From Streptomyces sp. RKND-216 (GTDB lineage Bacteria; Actinomycetota; Actinomycetes; Streptomycetales; Streptomycetaceae): a DNA stretch of 64,000 bases. The notes below the pieces were generated by a model. The model did no database searches and was not told the DNA's origin. It saw nothing but the letters and a program-made list of their open reading frames with translations. Shown piece by piece: positions 54,659-62,945 of the stretch (positions are counted from its first letter, which is position 1; each line of letters begins with the position of its first letter). Location of the stretch: the NCBI RefSeq assembly GCF_004795255.1, contig NZ_SSBQ01000002.1, positions 3,936,001-4,000,000 on the forward strand, given 5' to 3'. The position numbers and the translations under genes are program-made.

Positions 54659-57600
54659 GTGGGGGAGAAGGTGACCGGAGCCGCCGGGCGGACCGGAAGC
54701 GGAGACGGGCCGGAGGGCCGCCGCGGATGGGCCCGCAGGCTGAGCGCGTACTGCTGGCACTACCGGCGGAACGTACTGCTGGCCCTCGGCGCCTCGCTGG
54801 CCGGCATGGGCCTGATGGCGCTCGTGCCGCTCCTCGTCAAGGTGGTCATCGACGACGTCGTGGTCGGCGACCAGGGCGGCCTGGAGATCTGGGTCGGCCT
54901 GCTGGTCGCCGTCGCCGTCGCCGTCTACGGCCTCACCTACGTCCGCCGCTTCTACGGCGGACGCCTCGCGCTCGACGTCCAGCACGACCTGCGCACCGAC
55001 ATGTACGAGGCGCTCGTCCGCCTCGACGGCCACCGGCAGGACGAACTCAGCACCGGCCAGGTCGTCGGACGCGGCACCAGCGACCTCCAGCTCGTGCAGA
55101 GCCTGCTGTTCATGCTCCCCATGATGATCGGCAACGCCCTCCTCTTCCTGGTCGCGCTGGTCGTCATGCTCGTGCTCTCCCCGCTACTGACCCTCGTCTC
55201 GCTGGCCGTCGCGCCGCTGCTGTGGATCATCGCCAACCGGAGCCGCGCCCGGCTGTTTCCAGCCACCTGGTACGCCCAGCAGCAGGCCGGTTCGGTGGCC
55301 TCGGTCGTGGACGGCGCGGTCACCGGCGTGCGCGTGGTGAAGGGCTTCGGTCAGGAGGAGCAGGAGACGGCGAAGCTGCGCCGCATCAGCCGCACGCTCT
55401 TCGCCGCCCGGCTGCGCACCGTCAAGCTCAACGCCCGCTACACCCCCGCCCTCCAGGCGGTGCCCTCGCTCGGCCAGGTCGCCATGCTGGCGCTCGGCGG
55501 CTGGCTCGCCACCGAGGGGCGCATCACCCTCGGTACGTTCGTCGCCTTCTCCACCTACCTCGCCCAGCTCGTCGGGCCGGTGCGGATGCTGGCCATGGTG
55601 CTCACCGTCGGCCAGCAGGCTCGGGCCGGCGTCGAGCGCGTCTTCGACCTCATCGACACCGAGCCCAAGCTGACCGAGCGCCCGGGCGCGCACGAACTGC
55701 CCGCCGACGCGGACGCCTCCGTCGAGTTCGACGACGTCACCTTCGGCTACGGCGACGGCCCACCGGTGCTGGACGGGCTCAGCCTGCGCATCGAGCCGGG
55801 CGAGACGGTCGCCGTCGTGGGCACCAGCGGATCCGGGAAGTCGACCGTCTCGCTGCTGCTGCCCCGCTACTACGACGTCACCGGCGGCGCCGTCCGGGTC
55901 GGCGGACACGACGTGCGCGACCTCTCCATGGGCTCACTGCGCGCCGCGATCGGCCTCGTCCCGGAGAACAGCTTCCTCTTCTCCGAGTCGCTGCGGGACA
56001 ACATCGCCTACGGCGCCCCGGACGCCACCGACGAGCAGGTCCGCGCCGCCGCCCGCGCGGCCCAGGCCGACGGCTTCATCTCCGAGATGCCCGACGGCTA
56101 CGACACCATGGTCGGCGAGCAGGGCCTGACCCTCTCAGGCGGCCAGCGGCAGCGCGTCGCGCTCGCCCGCGCCATCCTCACCGACCCCCGGCTCCTCGTC
56201 CTGGACGACGCCACCTCCGCCGTGGACGCCCGCGTCGAGCACGAGATCCACGAGGCGCTGCGCGGCGTGATGGCCGGCCGGACGACGCTGCTCATCGCGC
56301 ACCGCCTCTCCACCCTCGCCCTGGCCGACCGCATCGCCGTCCTGGACGGCGGCCGCCTGGTCGACCTCGGCACGCACGACGAACTGACCGGCCGCTGCTC
56401 CCTGTACCGCCGCCTGCTCACCGACCCCGACGAACTCGCCGACGTCGAACGCGACCCGGCCGGACTCGCCGGCCACGACGCGCACCGCCGGGTCGACGGG
56501 GTGACCCCCGAGCTGTGGGTGCGCCCGGAGGAGGACGAGGACGCCGCCACCACCGGCTCCGACGGCGGCCGCACGGCGACCGCCCACGCCCAGGCCGGAC
56601 GCCCGGGAAGCTTCGCCGCCGAACTCGCCGCCATGCCCGGCAGCCCCGAACTCCTCGCCCGCGTCGCCGCGCTGCCACCTGCCGACGACGAGCCGGAGGT
56701 CGACGAGCGGCACGCCACACGCCCCGAGCCCTCCTACGGCCTGCGCCGGCTGCTGCACGGCTTCGGCCGCCCGCTCTCCGTCGCGTTCGCCTTCGTCGCT
56801 CTCGACGCGCTCGCCGCGCTGTTGCTGCCCGTCCTGATCCGGCACGGCATCGACGAGGGCGTCTCCCAGCGCGCCCTCGACGCCGTGTGGTGGGCGTCCG
56901 CGCTCGCACTGCTCATCGTCGTCGGGCAGTGGGGCGCGCAGTTCGCCGCCATGCGCTTCACCGGCCGTGCCGGCGAACGCGTGCTGTACGCGCTGCGTGT
57001 AAAGATCTTCGCCCAGCTCCAACGGCTCGGCCTCGACTACTACGAACGGCACCTGACCGGCGCCGTCATGACCCGCATGACCACGGACGTCGACGCGCTG
57101 TCCACGTTCCTGCAGACCGGGCTGGTCACCGCGCTCGTCGCGCTGCTCACCTTCTTCGGAATCCTCGTGGCCCTGCTGGTCATCGATCTGCAACTCGCGC
57201 TGGTCGTGTTCGCCGCGCTGCCGCTGCTGATCGTCGGCACCGTCTTCTTCCGCCGGCAGAGCGTGAAGGCGTACGAACTCGCCCGTGAGCGGGTCAGCGT
57301 GGTCAACGCCGACCTCCAGGAGAGCGTCGCCGGGCTGCGCATGGTGCAGGCGTTCCGCCGGGAGGACGGCGGCGCCGAGCGGTTCGCCGCCCGCAGCGGC
57401 GCCTACCGGCGGGCCCGTATCCGCGGCCAGTGGCTGATCTCCGTCTACTTCCCCTTCGTGCAGCTGCTCGCCGCCCTCGCGACCGCCGCGGTGCTGGTGG
57501 TCGGCGCCGGCCGGGTCGACGACGGGACGCTCACAGCCGGTGCCCTGGTCGCCTATCTGCTGTACATCGAGCTGTTCTTCGCCCCCGTGCAGCAGCTCTC

Positions 57601-58489
57601 CCAGGTCTTCGACGGCTACCAGCAGGCGGCCGTCGCGCTGGGCCGCATCCAGCAGCTCCTCGGTGAGCAGACCACCACGCCGCCCGCCGCGACGCCGCGC
57701 GAGGTCCGTGAGCTGCGCGGCGAGGTCGCGTTCGAGGACGTCCACTTCCACTACGCCACCGCCGACGGGACGGGTTCCGACCCCCACGAGGCGGCGCTGG
57801 CGGGCATCGACCTCACGGTGGAGGCGGGCACCACCGTGGCCTTCGTGGGCGAGACCGGGGCCGGCAAGTCCACGCTGGTCAAGCTCGTGGCCCGGTTCTA
57901 CGACCCGACCCGCGGCACGGTACGGGTTGACGGCGCAGACCTGCGCGAACTCGACCTCACCGCCTACCGGCACCGCCTCGGCGTCGTGCCCCAGGAGCCG
58001 TACCTGTTCCCCGGCACCGTCCGGGATGCCATCGCCTACGGCCGCCCCGGCGCGACCGACGCCGACGTCGAGTCGGCGGCACGTGCGGTCGGCGCACACG
58101 ACATGGTCGCCTCCCTGCCCGGCGGCTACCTGCACCCGGTCTCCGAACGCGGGCGCAACCTCTCCGCCGGTCAGCGGCAGCTCATCGCCCTCGCCCGGGC
58201 ACAGCTCGTCGACCCGGACGTGCTGCTGCTCGACGAGGCGACCGCCGCGCTCGACCTGGCCACCGAATCGCTGGTGAACCGCGCCACGGACCGGCTCGCC
58301 CGCCGCCGCACGACCCTCGTTGTGGCACACCGGCTCTCCACCGCGGCACGCGCGGACCGGGTGGTCGTGCTCGACCACGGCCGCATCGCGGAAACCGGCA
58401 CGCACGAGGAGCTCCTGGCCCGCGACGGCCGCTACGCCGAGCTGTGGCGCGTCTACGCGGGGGAGACCGCTCCCACACCCGCCGCGTGA
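54659..58489 (+). CDS. Fused full-length ABC exporter (TM-NBD-TM-NBD)
   Basis: 1276 residues from the GTG at 54659, with GGAGGGGA upstream. Each half has about six membrane segments and an ATPase domain. NBD1: VVGTSGSGKSTVSLLL (about 395), LSGGQRQRVAL, Walker B LLVLDDATSAVD. NBD2: FVGETGAGKSTLVKLV (about 1063), LSAGQRQLIAL, Walker B VLLLDEATAALD. NBD1 has Asp in place of the catalytic Glu (DDAT versus DEAT), so one ATP site is probably degenerate, as in heterodimeric multidrug exporters. A fusion of two half transporters usually encoded separately. Substrate unknown. Confidence 0.92.
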   Translation: MGEKVTGAAGRTGSGDGPEGRRGWARRLSAYCWHYRRNVLLALGASLAGMGLMALVPLLVKVVIDDVVVGDQGGLEIWVGLLVAVAVAVYGLTYVRRFYGGRLALDVQHDLRTDMYEALVRLDGHRQDELSTGQVVGRGTSDLQLVQSLLFMLPMMIGNALLFLVALVVMLVLSPLLTLVSLAVAPLLWIIANRSRARLFPATWYAQQQAGSVASVVDGAVTGVRVVKGFGQEEQETAKLRRISRTLFAARLRTVKLNARYTPALQAVPSLGQVAMLALGGWLATEGRITLGTFVAFSTYLAQLVGPVRMLAMVLTVGQQARAGVERVFDLIDTEPKLTERPGAHELPADADASVEFDDVTFGYGDGPPVLDGLSLRIEPGETVAVVGTSGSGKSTVSLLLPRYYDVTGGAVRVGGHDVRDLSMGSLRAAIGLVPENSFLFSESLRDNIAYGAPDATDEQVRAAARAAQADGFISEMPDGYDTMVGEQGLTLSGGQRQRVALARAILTDPRLLVLDDATSAVDARVEHEIHEALRGVMAGRTTLLIAHRLSTLALADRIAVLDGGRLVDLGTHDELTGRCSLYRRLLTDPDELADVERDPAGLAGHDAHRRVDGVTPELWVRPEEDEDAATTGSDGGRTATAHAQAGRPGSFAAELAAMPGSPELLARVAALPPADDEPEVDERHATRPEPSYGLRRLLHGFGRPLSVAFAFVALDALAALLLPVLIRHGIDEGVSQRALDAVWWASALALLIVVGQWGAQFAAMRFTGRAGERVLYALRVKIFAQLQRLGLDYYERHLTGAVMTRMTTDVDALSTFLQTGLVTALVALLTFFGILVALLVIDLQLALVVFAALPLLIVGTVFFRRQSVKAYELARERVSVVNADLQESVAGLRMVQAFRREDGGAERFAARSGAYRRARIRGQWLISVYFPFVQLLAALATAAVLVVGAGRVDDGTLTAGALVAYLLYIELFFAPVQQLSQVFDGYQQAAVALGRIQQLLGEQTTTPPAATPREVRELRGEVAFEDVHFHYATADGTGSDPHEAALAGIDLTVEAGTTVAFVGETGAGKSTLVKLVARFYDPTRGTVRVDGADLRELDLTAYRHRLGVVPQEPYLFPGTVRDAIAYGRPGATDADVESAARAVGAHDMVASLPGGYLHPVSERGRNLSAGQRQLIALARAQLVDPDVLLLDEATAALDLATESLVNRATDRLARRRTTLVVAHRLSTAARADRVVVLDHGRIAETGTHEELLARDGRYAELWRVYAGETAPTPAA

Positions 58490-58492
58490 CCG

Positions 58493-58515
58493 CCGGGGGC
58501 GGTCAACGCCCCCGG
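58493..58515. terminator. Terminator after the ABC exporter
   Basis: Nine-base arms CCGGGGGCG (58493-58501) and CGCCCCCGG (58507-58515) with a five-base loop, four bases after the exporter stop. It also overlaps the 3' end of the small minus-strand gene. Confidence 0.78.
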
Positions 58516-58727
58516 TTGCGGGGGTGGTTGCGGGCGGTGCGCTCGTTGCCGTGCTTGTAGGCGCCGGTCCAGCGGGCCATCACCAGCTGCTCGCCCCCGG
58601 CCGCCACCTCGGCGAGGAACCGCGCGGCGCGGCCCCCGCGGAGGGTGGCGGCCTCCCGGCCGTGGTGGGTGACGACGACGGCTCCGTCGCCGTGCTGCGC
58701 GTAGGCGAACCCGTGAGGTCTCGGCAT
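58503..58727 (-). CDS. Small conserved basic protein
   Basis: 74 residues from the ATG at 58727: HGFAYAQHGDGAVVVTHHG, REAATLRGGRAARFL, QLVMARWTGAYKHGNERTA and RNHPRNRGR. This matches a short, widely conserved Streptomyces protein with a basic C-terminus. Function unknown; nucleic-acid binding is a guess from charge. It lies 14 bases after the Nudix gene on the same strand. Confidence 0.8.
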   Translation of the reverse strand: MPRPHGFAYAQHGDGAVVVTHHGREAATLRGGRAARFLAEVAAGGEQLVMARWTGAYKHGNERTARNHPRNRGR

Positions 58728-58741
58728 GCCGCGACAGTACG

Positions 58742-59227
58742 TCACCCTGCGCAGCGCGCCACCAGATATTCGTCGACCGTCTGCACCCGACCGCCGGGCA
58801 GGCTCTCGCCCTCGCGACGCCAACGGATCGCGGAGATCTCCTCGTTGGGGGTGAACGGCTGCCGGACGTTCACGCTCCCGGTGAACACCGCGCCGTAGAG
58901 AACGGACCGGCCCGGCAGCTTCGTGCGTGCGAAACCGGCGAAGCGCAGGTCCTCCGGCGCGATGTGCTGGCCCGCCTCCTCCCGCAACTCCCGCACCGCC
59001 GCCTCGCGCGGCGTCTCACCCGGCTCGATGCCGCCGCCCGGGATCTCCCAGCAGCCGCGGTGCCGTTCCAGCGCCATCAGCACCCGGTCCTCGTGCCGGA
59101 GCACGACCAGCGCGTAGCCCACCGCGGCGTCGGGAAACCATGTGTCCTCGGGCTCGGGGTGGAAGGACAGCAGCTCCAAGCCCAGCGGACCGGTCGCAAG
59201 GGGCGTCGTCGCCTCGGCGTCGCTCAT
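58742..59227 (-). CDS. Nudix hydrolase
   Basis: 161 residues, ATG at 59227. The Nudix box is intact: GGGIEPGETPREAAVRELRE then EAGQ (GX5EX7REUXEEXGU), about residues 66-88. The box is preceded by ALERHRGCWEIP, as in MutT-like hydrolases. It hydrolyses a nucleoside diphosphate linked to another group; the substrate is not defined. It is probably co-transcribed with the 74-residue protein. Confidence 0.92.
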   Translation of the reverse strand: MSDAEATTPLATGPLGLELLSFHPEPEDTWFPDAAVGYALVVLRHEDRVLMALERHRGCWEIPGGGIEPGETPREAAVRELREEAGQHIAPEDLRFAGFARTKLPGRSVLYGAVFTGSVNVRQPFTPNEEISAIRWRREGESLPGGRVQTVDEYLVARCAG

Positions 59228-59336
59228 GCCCCGACCCTATGCCGCGCGGTCCGGCCCGCGCGGGCGTGCGACGATTCCGCAACAAGCCCGTCGTCCCCCC
59301 TGGAGCGCGGGGTGGTATGCGGGTGACGCTCGGACG

Positions 59337-60240
59337 ATGACGCGTCCCGCCCGCCCGTCCGCGCCCCAACCGCCCGTGGCGTGGCTCGTCCTCGCCGTTC
59401 TCGTCGTCCTCGCGGGTCTGGCCGGATGCTCCGCGGACGAGCTGCCGGCCGAGCCTGCCGAGAGCCGCCGTCCGGCCGCCGGAACGGGCTCGGAGGATCC
59501 GGACGACCTCAACGGCGACGGGCACCGCGACCTGCTCCTTCCCGTGTAAGGGCGGTCCCCGCGGTCCCGGGGCGGAGGAGGGCGGGGCCACTCCGGTACG
59601 GATGCCGCGGAGCGTGGCCGAGGAGGGCCTGCGGTCCCTGGTCCGCGGGGACTTCGACGGCGACGGGCTGCGGGATGTTGCCGTCGGCGACAGCGGCAGC
59701 CGCAACGACGAGCCGGGCTACCGGACGGAGGCGCCGGAAGTGGCCGGGTCGCTGGCGGTGTATCCCTGCAGTGGGAGGCACCGGTGACGCACACACTGCC
59801 CGAGGTGCCGGAGGGGCGCGCGACGGACTACGGTCCGGGCGCGTTCTTCGCCGCCGATCCGGACGGTGACGGCCGCGACGGCATCCTGGTCGCCACCTAC
59901 CAGGGCGCCACGCTGATCGACGGCGACCGGCGCGTCGAGATCGGGCGTGACCCGGCACCTGCGACGGACGAGGGCGAGGAGTGCATGCCGGAGGAGTACC
60001 TGCGCGCGCGTCCCGCCGGAGCCGCCGACTTCGACGCCGACGGGGACGACGAACTGGTCCTCCACAGGGGTCCGGGCCTGTCGTTCGGTCTGTACGGCGA
60101 GTACCCGACCCACTGGTGGATCACCGAGGGCACCGGCTCCGACGACATGACCTCCTTCGCCACGACATCCTTCGCCGCGGACGAGGCCCGCGCGCGGCGC
60201 TGCGAACGGTGCCGGTCCCCGGGCTCGCCGGGTAGCCGGT
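59337..60240 (+). pseudogene. Decayed FG-GAP/VCBS lipoprotein gene
   Basis: It opens at the ATG at 59337 with a lipoprotein signal (VLAGLAGC lipobox) and the first calcium-type repeat DLNGDGHRDLLLPV, then a TAA at 59547. Coding similarity resumes in another frame (GDFDGDGLRDVAVGDSGS) to about 59785 and returns to the first frame (ADPDGDGRDGILVATYQG, DFDADGDDELVLHRG) to about 60195. At least two frame changes plus loss of repeats, since only about 290 codons remain where such proteins have 450 or more. The end is ragged and runs toward the next gene. Confidence 0.75.
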
Positions 60241-60325
60241 CGGCTGGAATCCCCGAACGACTCTGGCGGGCCGGGCGGTGCGGGGATAGGTTCGCGGGCG
60301 ACCTTTGCGACCCAGGGGAGGGCGT

Positions 60326-61741
60326 ATGCGCAAGGCGCTGAGGTGGCTGCTGTCGCTGGTGGTGCTCATAGGCACCGTCGGGATCGGCACCGCTTCCGCG
60401 TCGGCCGAATCGGCCGAGCACGCGGACATCAAGCAGAGACTCCTGGCCATACCCGGGATGAGTCTCATCGAGGAGAAGCCGGTCGACGGCTACCGCTTCT
60501 TCCTCCTGAACTACGAACAGCCCGTCGACCACCGGAACCCGGAGGCCGGCACGTTCCAGCAGCGGCTCTCGATCCTGCACAAGCACGTCGACCGGCCCAC
60601 GGTCTTCTTCACCTCCGGCTACAACCTGAGCACCCAGCCGCGCCGCAGCGAACCGACGCAGATCGTGGACGGCAACCAGGTGTCCATGGAGTACCGGTTC
60701 TTCACGCCCTCGCGGCCGGAGCCCGCCGACTGGAGCAAGCTGACCATCTGGCAGGCCGCCAGCGACCAGCACCGCATCCACGACGCACTGGAGGACGTCT
60801 ACGACCAGAACTGGGTGGCCACCGGCGGCAGCAAGGGCGGCATGACGGCCACCTACTACCGCCGCTTCTACCCGTACGACATGGACGGCACCATCGCCTA
60901 CGTGGCGCCGAACAACGTCGACGACCGCGACGACCGTGCGTACGACGAGTTCTTCGCCACCGTGGGCACCGAGAAATGCCGGACCGCGCTCAACGCGGTG
61001 CAGCGCGAGGCGTTCGTGCGCCGCGACGAGATGGTCGAGCGCTACCGGCAGCAGGCGGAGGCGGAAGGCTGGACCTTCGACCTGATCGGCGACGTCGACC
61101 GGGCCTACGAGGTCGTCGTGCTGGACCTGGTGTACGCCTTCTGGCAGTACCAGCCGGAGACCGAGTGCGCGAACGTGCCCGCCGCCGACGCTTCGACCGA
61201 CGAGATCTGGAACTTCGTCGACGCCGTCTCCGGCTTCTCCTTCTACACCGACCAGGGCCTGACGCCGTACGTGCCGTACTACTACCAGGCGGGCACCCAG
61301 ATGGGTAACCCGGACATGGAGAACGCGCACCTCGACGGGCTGCTGCGCTACCCGGGCATCAACGCGCCGCGCAGCTTCGTGCCCGAGGACATCCCGATGG
61401 AGTTCGAGCGGCGCGCCATGCGGGACATCGACCGCTGGGTGCGCAAGCACTCCTCCGAGATGCTCTTCGTCAACGGCGAGAACGACCCGTGGGGCGCCGA
61501 GCCCTTCCGTGTCGGCAAGAAGGCCGACGACTCCTACGTCTTCACCGCGCCGGGCGCCAATCACGGTGCCGACATCGCGAGCCTGAAGGACGGGGAACGG
61601 CGGATCGCCACCGAAGCCCTGCTCGACTGGGCGGACGTGGAGAACGAGCAGCCGGAGACCGACACCGCCACCAAGCGGCTGACCGAGCCGGACCGGAAGC
61701 TGGACAAGCAGGTCGAGCGGCAGCGGACCTTCCGCCCGTGA
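60326..61741 (+). CDS. Secreted S37-type aminopeptidase (PS-10 family)
   Basis: 471 residues, ATG at 60326 after GGGGAGG. A Sec signal (WLLSLVVLIGTVGIGTASASA) ends near residue 27. The nucleophile motif WVATGGSKGGMTATYYRRFYP (about 168-188; shown here in full as one short motif of Gly-x-Ser-x-Gly type) followed by DGTIAYVAPNN, and late LFVNGENDPWG and HGADIASL, supply Ser, Asp and His. This matches the Streptomyces PS-10 / S37 peptidases, tripeptidyl or prolyl type. Often auto-annotated as S28. Confidence 0.88.
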   Translation: MRKALRWLLSLVVLIGTVGIGTASASAESAEHADIKQRLLAIPGMSLIEEKPVDGYRFFLLNYEQPVDHRNPEAGTFQQRLSILHKHVDRPTVFFTSGYNLSTQPRRSEPTQIVDGNQVSMEYRFFTPSRPEPADWSKLTIWQAASDQHRIHDALEDVYDQNWVATGGSKGGMTATYYRRFYPYDMDGTIAYVAPNNVDDRDDRAYDEFFATVGTEKCRTALNAVQREAFVRRDEMVERYRQQAEAEGWTFDLIGDVDRAYEVVVLDLVYAFWQYQPETECANVPAADASTDEIWNFVDAVSGFSFYTDQGLTPYVPYYYQAGTQMGNPDMENAHLDGLLRYPGINAPRSFVPEDIPMEFERRAMRDIDRWVRKHSSEMLFVNGENDPWGAEPFRVGKKADDSYVFTAPGANHGADIASLKDGERRIATEALLDWADVENEQPETDTATKRLTEPDRKLDKQVERQRTFRP

Positions 61742-61748
61742 CCTGACC

Positions 61749-61789
61749 ACGGACGGCGTGGGTGGCGGCAGCGCCCCCACGCCGTCCGT
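61749..61789. terminator. Bidirectional terminator, S37 peptidase / MarR-GNAT
   Basis: Perfect 14-base arms ACGGACGGCGTGGG (61749-61762) and its complement (61776-61789) with a 13-base loop, filling the 48-base gap between convergent genes. Confidence 0.9.
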
Positions 61790-62713
61790 TCACAGCTCCA
61801 GGCGCCAGTCCTGCCCCACCAGGTCCGCCCCGTAACTGTGGTGCGACTTCTCTCCGGTCAGGGTGAAGCCGGCCCTCTGGTAGATGCGCCGGGCCGCGTC
61901 CAGGACGGAATTGGTCCACAGCACCATCTCCCGGTACCCCTGCTCCCGGGCGAACCCGACGCACTCGCGCACCAGGCGGTCGCCCAGCCCGTGGCCCCGG
62001 GCGTCGGGCTCGACGAGCAGCAGCCGGAGCCGGGCGGCGCCCGGTATGCCGGTGTCCCGTACGCACATCACCGAACCTGCGCGCTCCCCGTCGAGTTCGG
62101 CTATCCACACCCGCTCCCGCTCCGCGTCGTGCCCGGCCGCGAACTCGCCTACGATGCGGGCCACCAGCGCCTCGAAGCCCGCGTCCCAGCCGTACTCGCG
62201 GGCGTACAGCTCGCCGTGGCGCTGGACGATCCAGCCCAGGTCGCCCGGCTCCGGCCCGCGCAGCCGCACGCGCGACGAGGGCCGCACGGACCGCCCCTCG
62301 CCCAGCACGGTGCGGATGGTGCTCATCGCCTCGGCCAGTCGGTCGCGGTCGTCCGAGGAGACCCGGTCGAGCAGGGCACCCACCGATTCCAGGGAGCGTT
62401 CCTCCAGCAGTGTCGCCGCCTCGCGTCCGTCCTCGGTGAGGGTGATCCGCTGCCGCCGTGCGTCCTCGGCGGAGGGCTCCCGGGTGAGCAGCCCATCCTT
62501 CTCGAACTTCATCAGCAGCCGACTCAGGTGGCCGGCATCCAGGTGCAGCGAGGTGCGCAGATCGGCGGCGTCCAGCCGGCTGGCGTGCGCCAGCTCGTAG
62601 AGGATGCGGGCCTCGGTGAGCGTGTACGGCGTGTAGAGGTGACGGCTGTAGTCGAGGGCGCCGATCAGGTTGGTGTAGAAGCGGTTGAACGCGCGGACTT
62701 CCTGGACGGTCAT
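61790..62713 (-). CDS. MarR-GNAT fusion protein
   Basis: 307 residues, ATG at 62713 with AGGGGG six bases upstream. Residues about 1-140 form a MarR winged helix (YTLTEARILYELAHAS, DLRTSLHLDAGHLSRLLMKFEKDGLL, QRITLTEDGREAATLLE). Residues about 150-307 form a GNAT acetyltransferase with RLRLLLVEPDARGHGLGDRLV as the acetyl-CoA loop and ARRIYQRAGFTLTG near the end. Such fusions are common in Streptomyces. A palindrome sits 84 bases upstream. Confidence 0.92.
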   Translation of the reverse strand: MTVQEVRAFNRFYTNLIGALDYSRHLYTPYTLTEARILYELAHASRLDAADLRTSLHLDAGHLSRLLMKFEKDGLLTREPSAEDARRQRITLTEDGREAATLLEERSLESVGALLDRVSSDDRDRLAEAMSTIRTVLGEGRSVRPSSRVRLRGPEPGDLGWIVQRHGELYAREYGWDAGFEALVARIVGEFAAGHDAERERVWIAELDGERAGSVMCVRDTGIPGAARLRLLLVEPDARGHGLGDRLVRECVGFAREQGYREMVLWTNSVLDAARRIYQRAGFTLTGEKSHHSYGADLVGQDWRLEL

Positions 62714-62796
62714 GACAGGCCCCCTGGGGAACGACGCCGGCTCCGGGGCGTGCGGCCACCGGGCAGGGCGCCCGGAGCCCGGAAGCCCCGAGAAAC

Positions 62797-62809
62797 TTGA
62801 CTGAGTCAA
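62797..62809. promoter_or_regulatory. MarR-type palindrome upstream of MarR-GNAT gene
   Basis: TTGACTGAGTCAA has perfect 6-base arms around one central base. The size and position fit a MarR dimer operator. On the minus strand TATCTT just before it could serve as a -10, placing the palindrome at the transcription start. Confidence 0.6.
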
Positions 62810-62932
62810 AGATAGGTGCCTCCGGGTCGACGGCGGAAGACCCCGCCCGGAATCTCACCCCGGAGGGTGACACTCGGTCGTCTCCTGCCGTTCGCCGCCG
62901 CCGCACCGGTGCGGACTGTCGGTGGCGGGGGC

Positions 62933-62938
62933 TACGGT
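62933..62938 (+). promoter_or_regulatory. -10 element of a leaderless recD2 transcript
   Basis: TACGGT is followed by seven bases and then the recD2 ATG at 62946, with no ribosome binding site. This is the geometry expected for a leaderless mRNA. The -35 is weak. Confidence 0.55.
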
Positions 62939-62945
62939 CTGTCAC

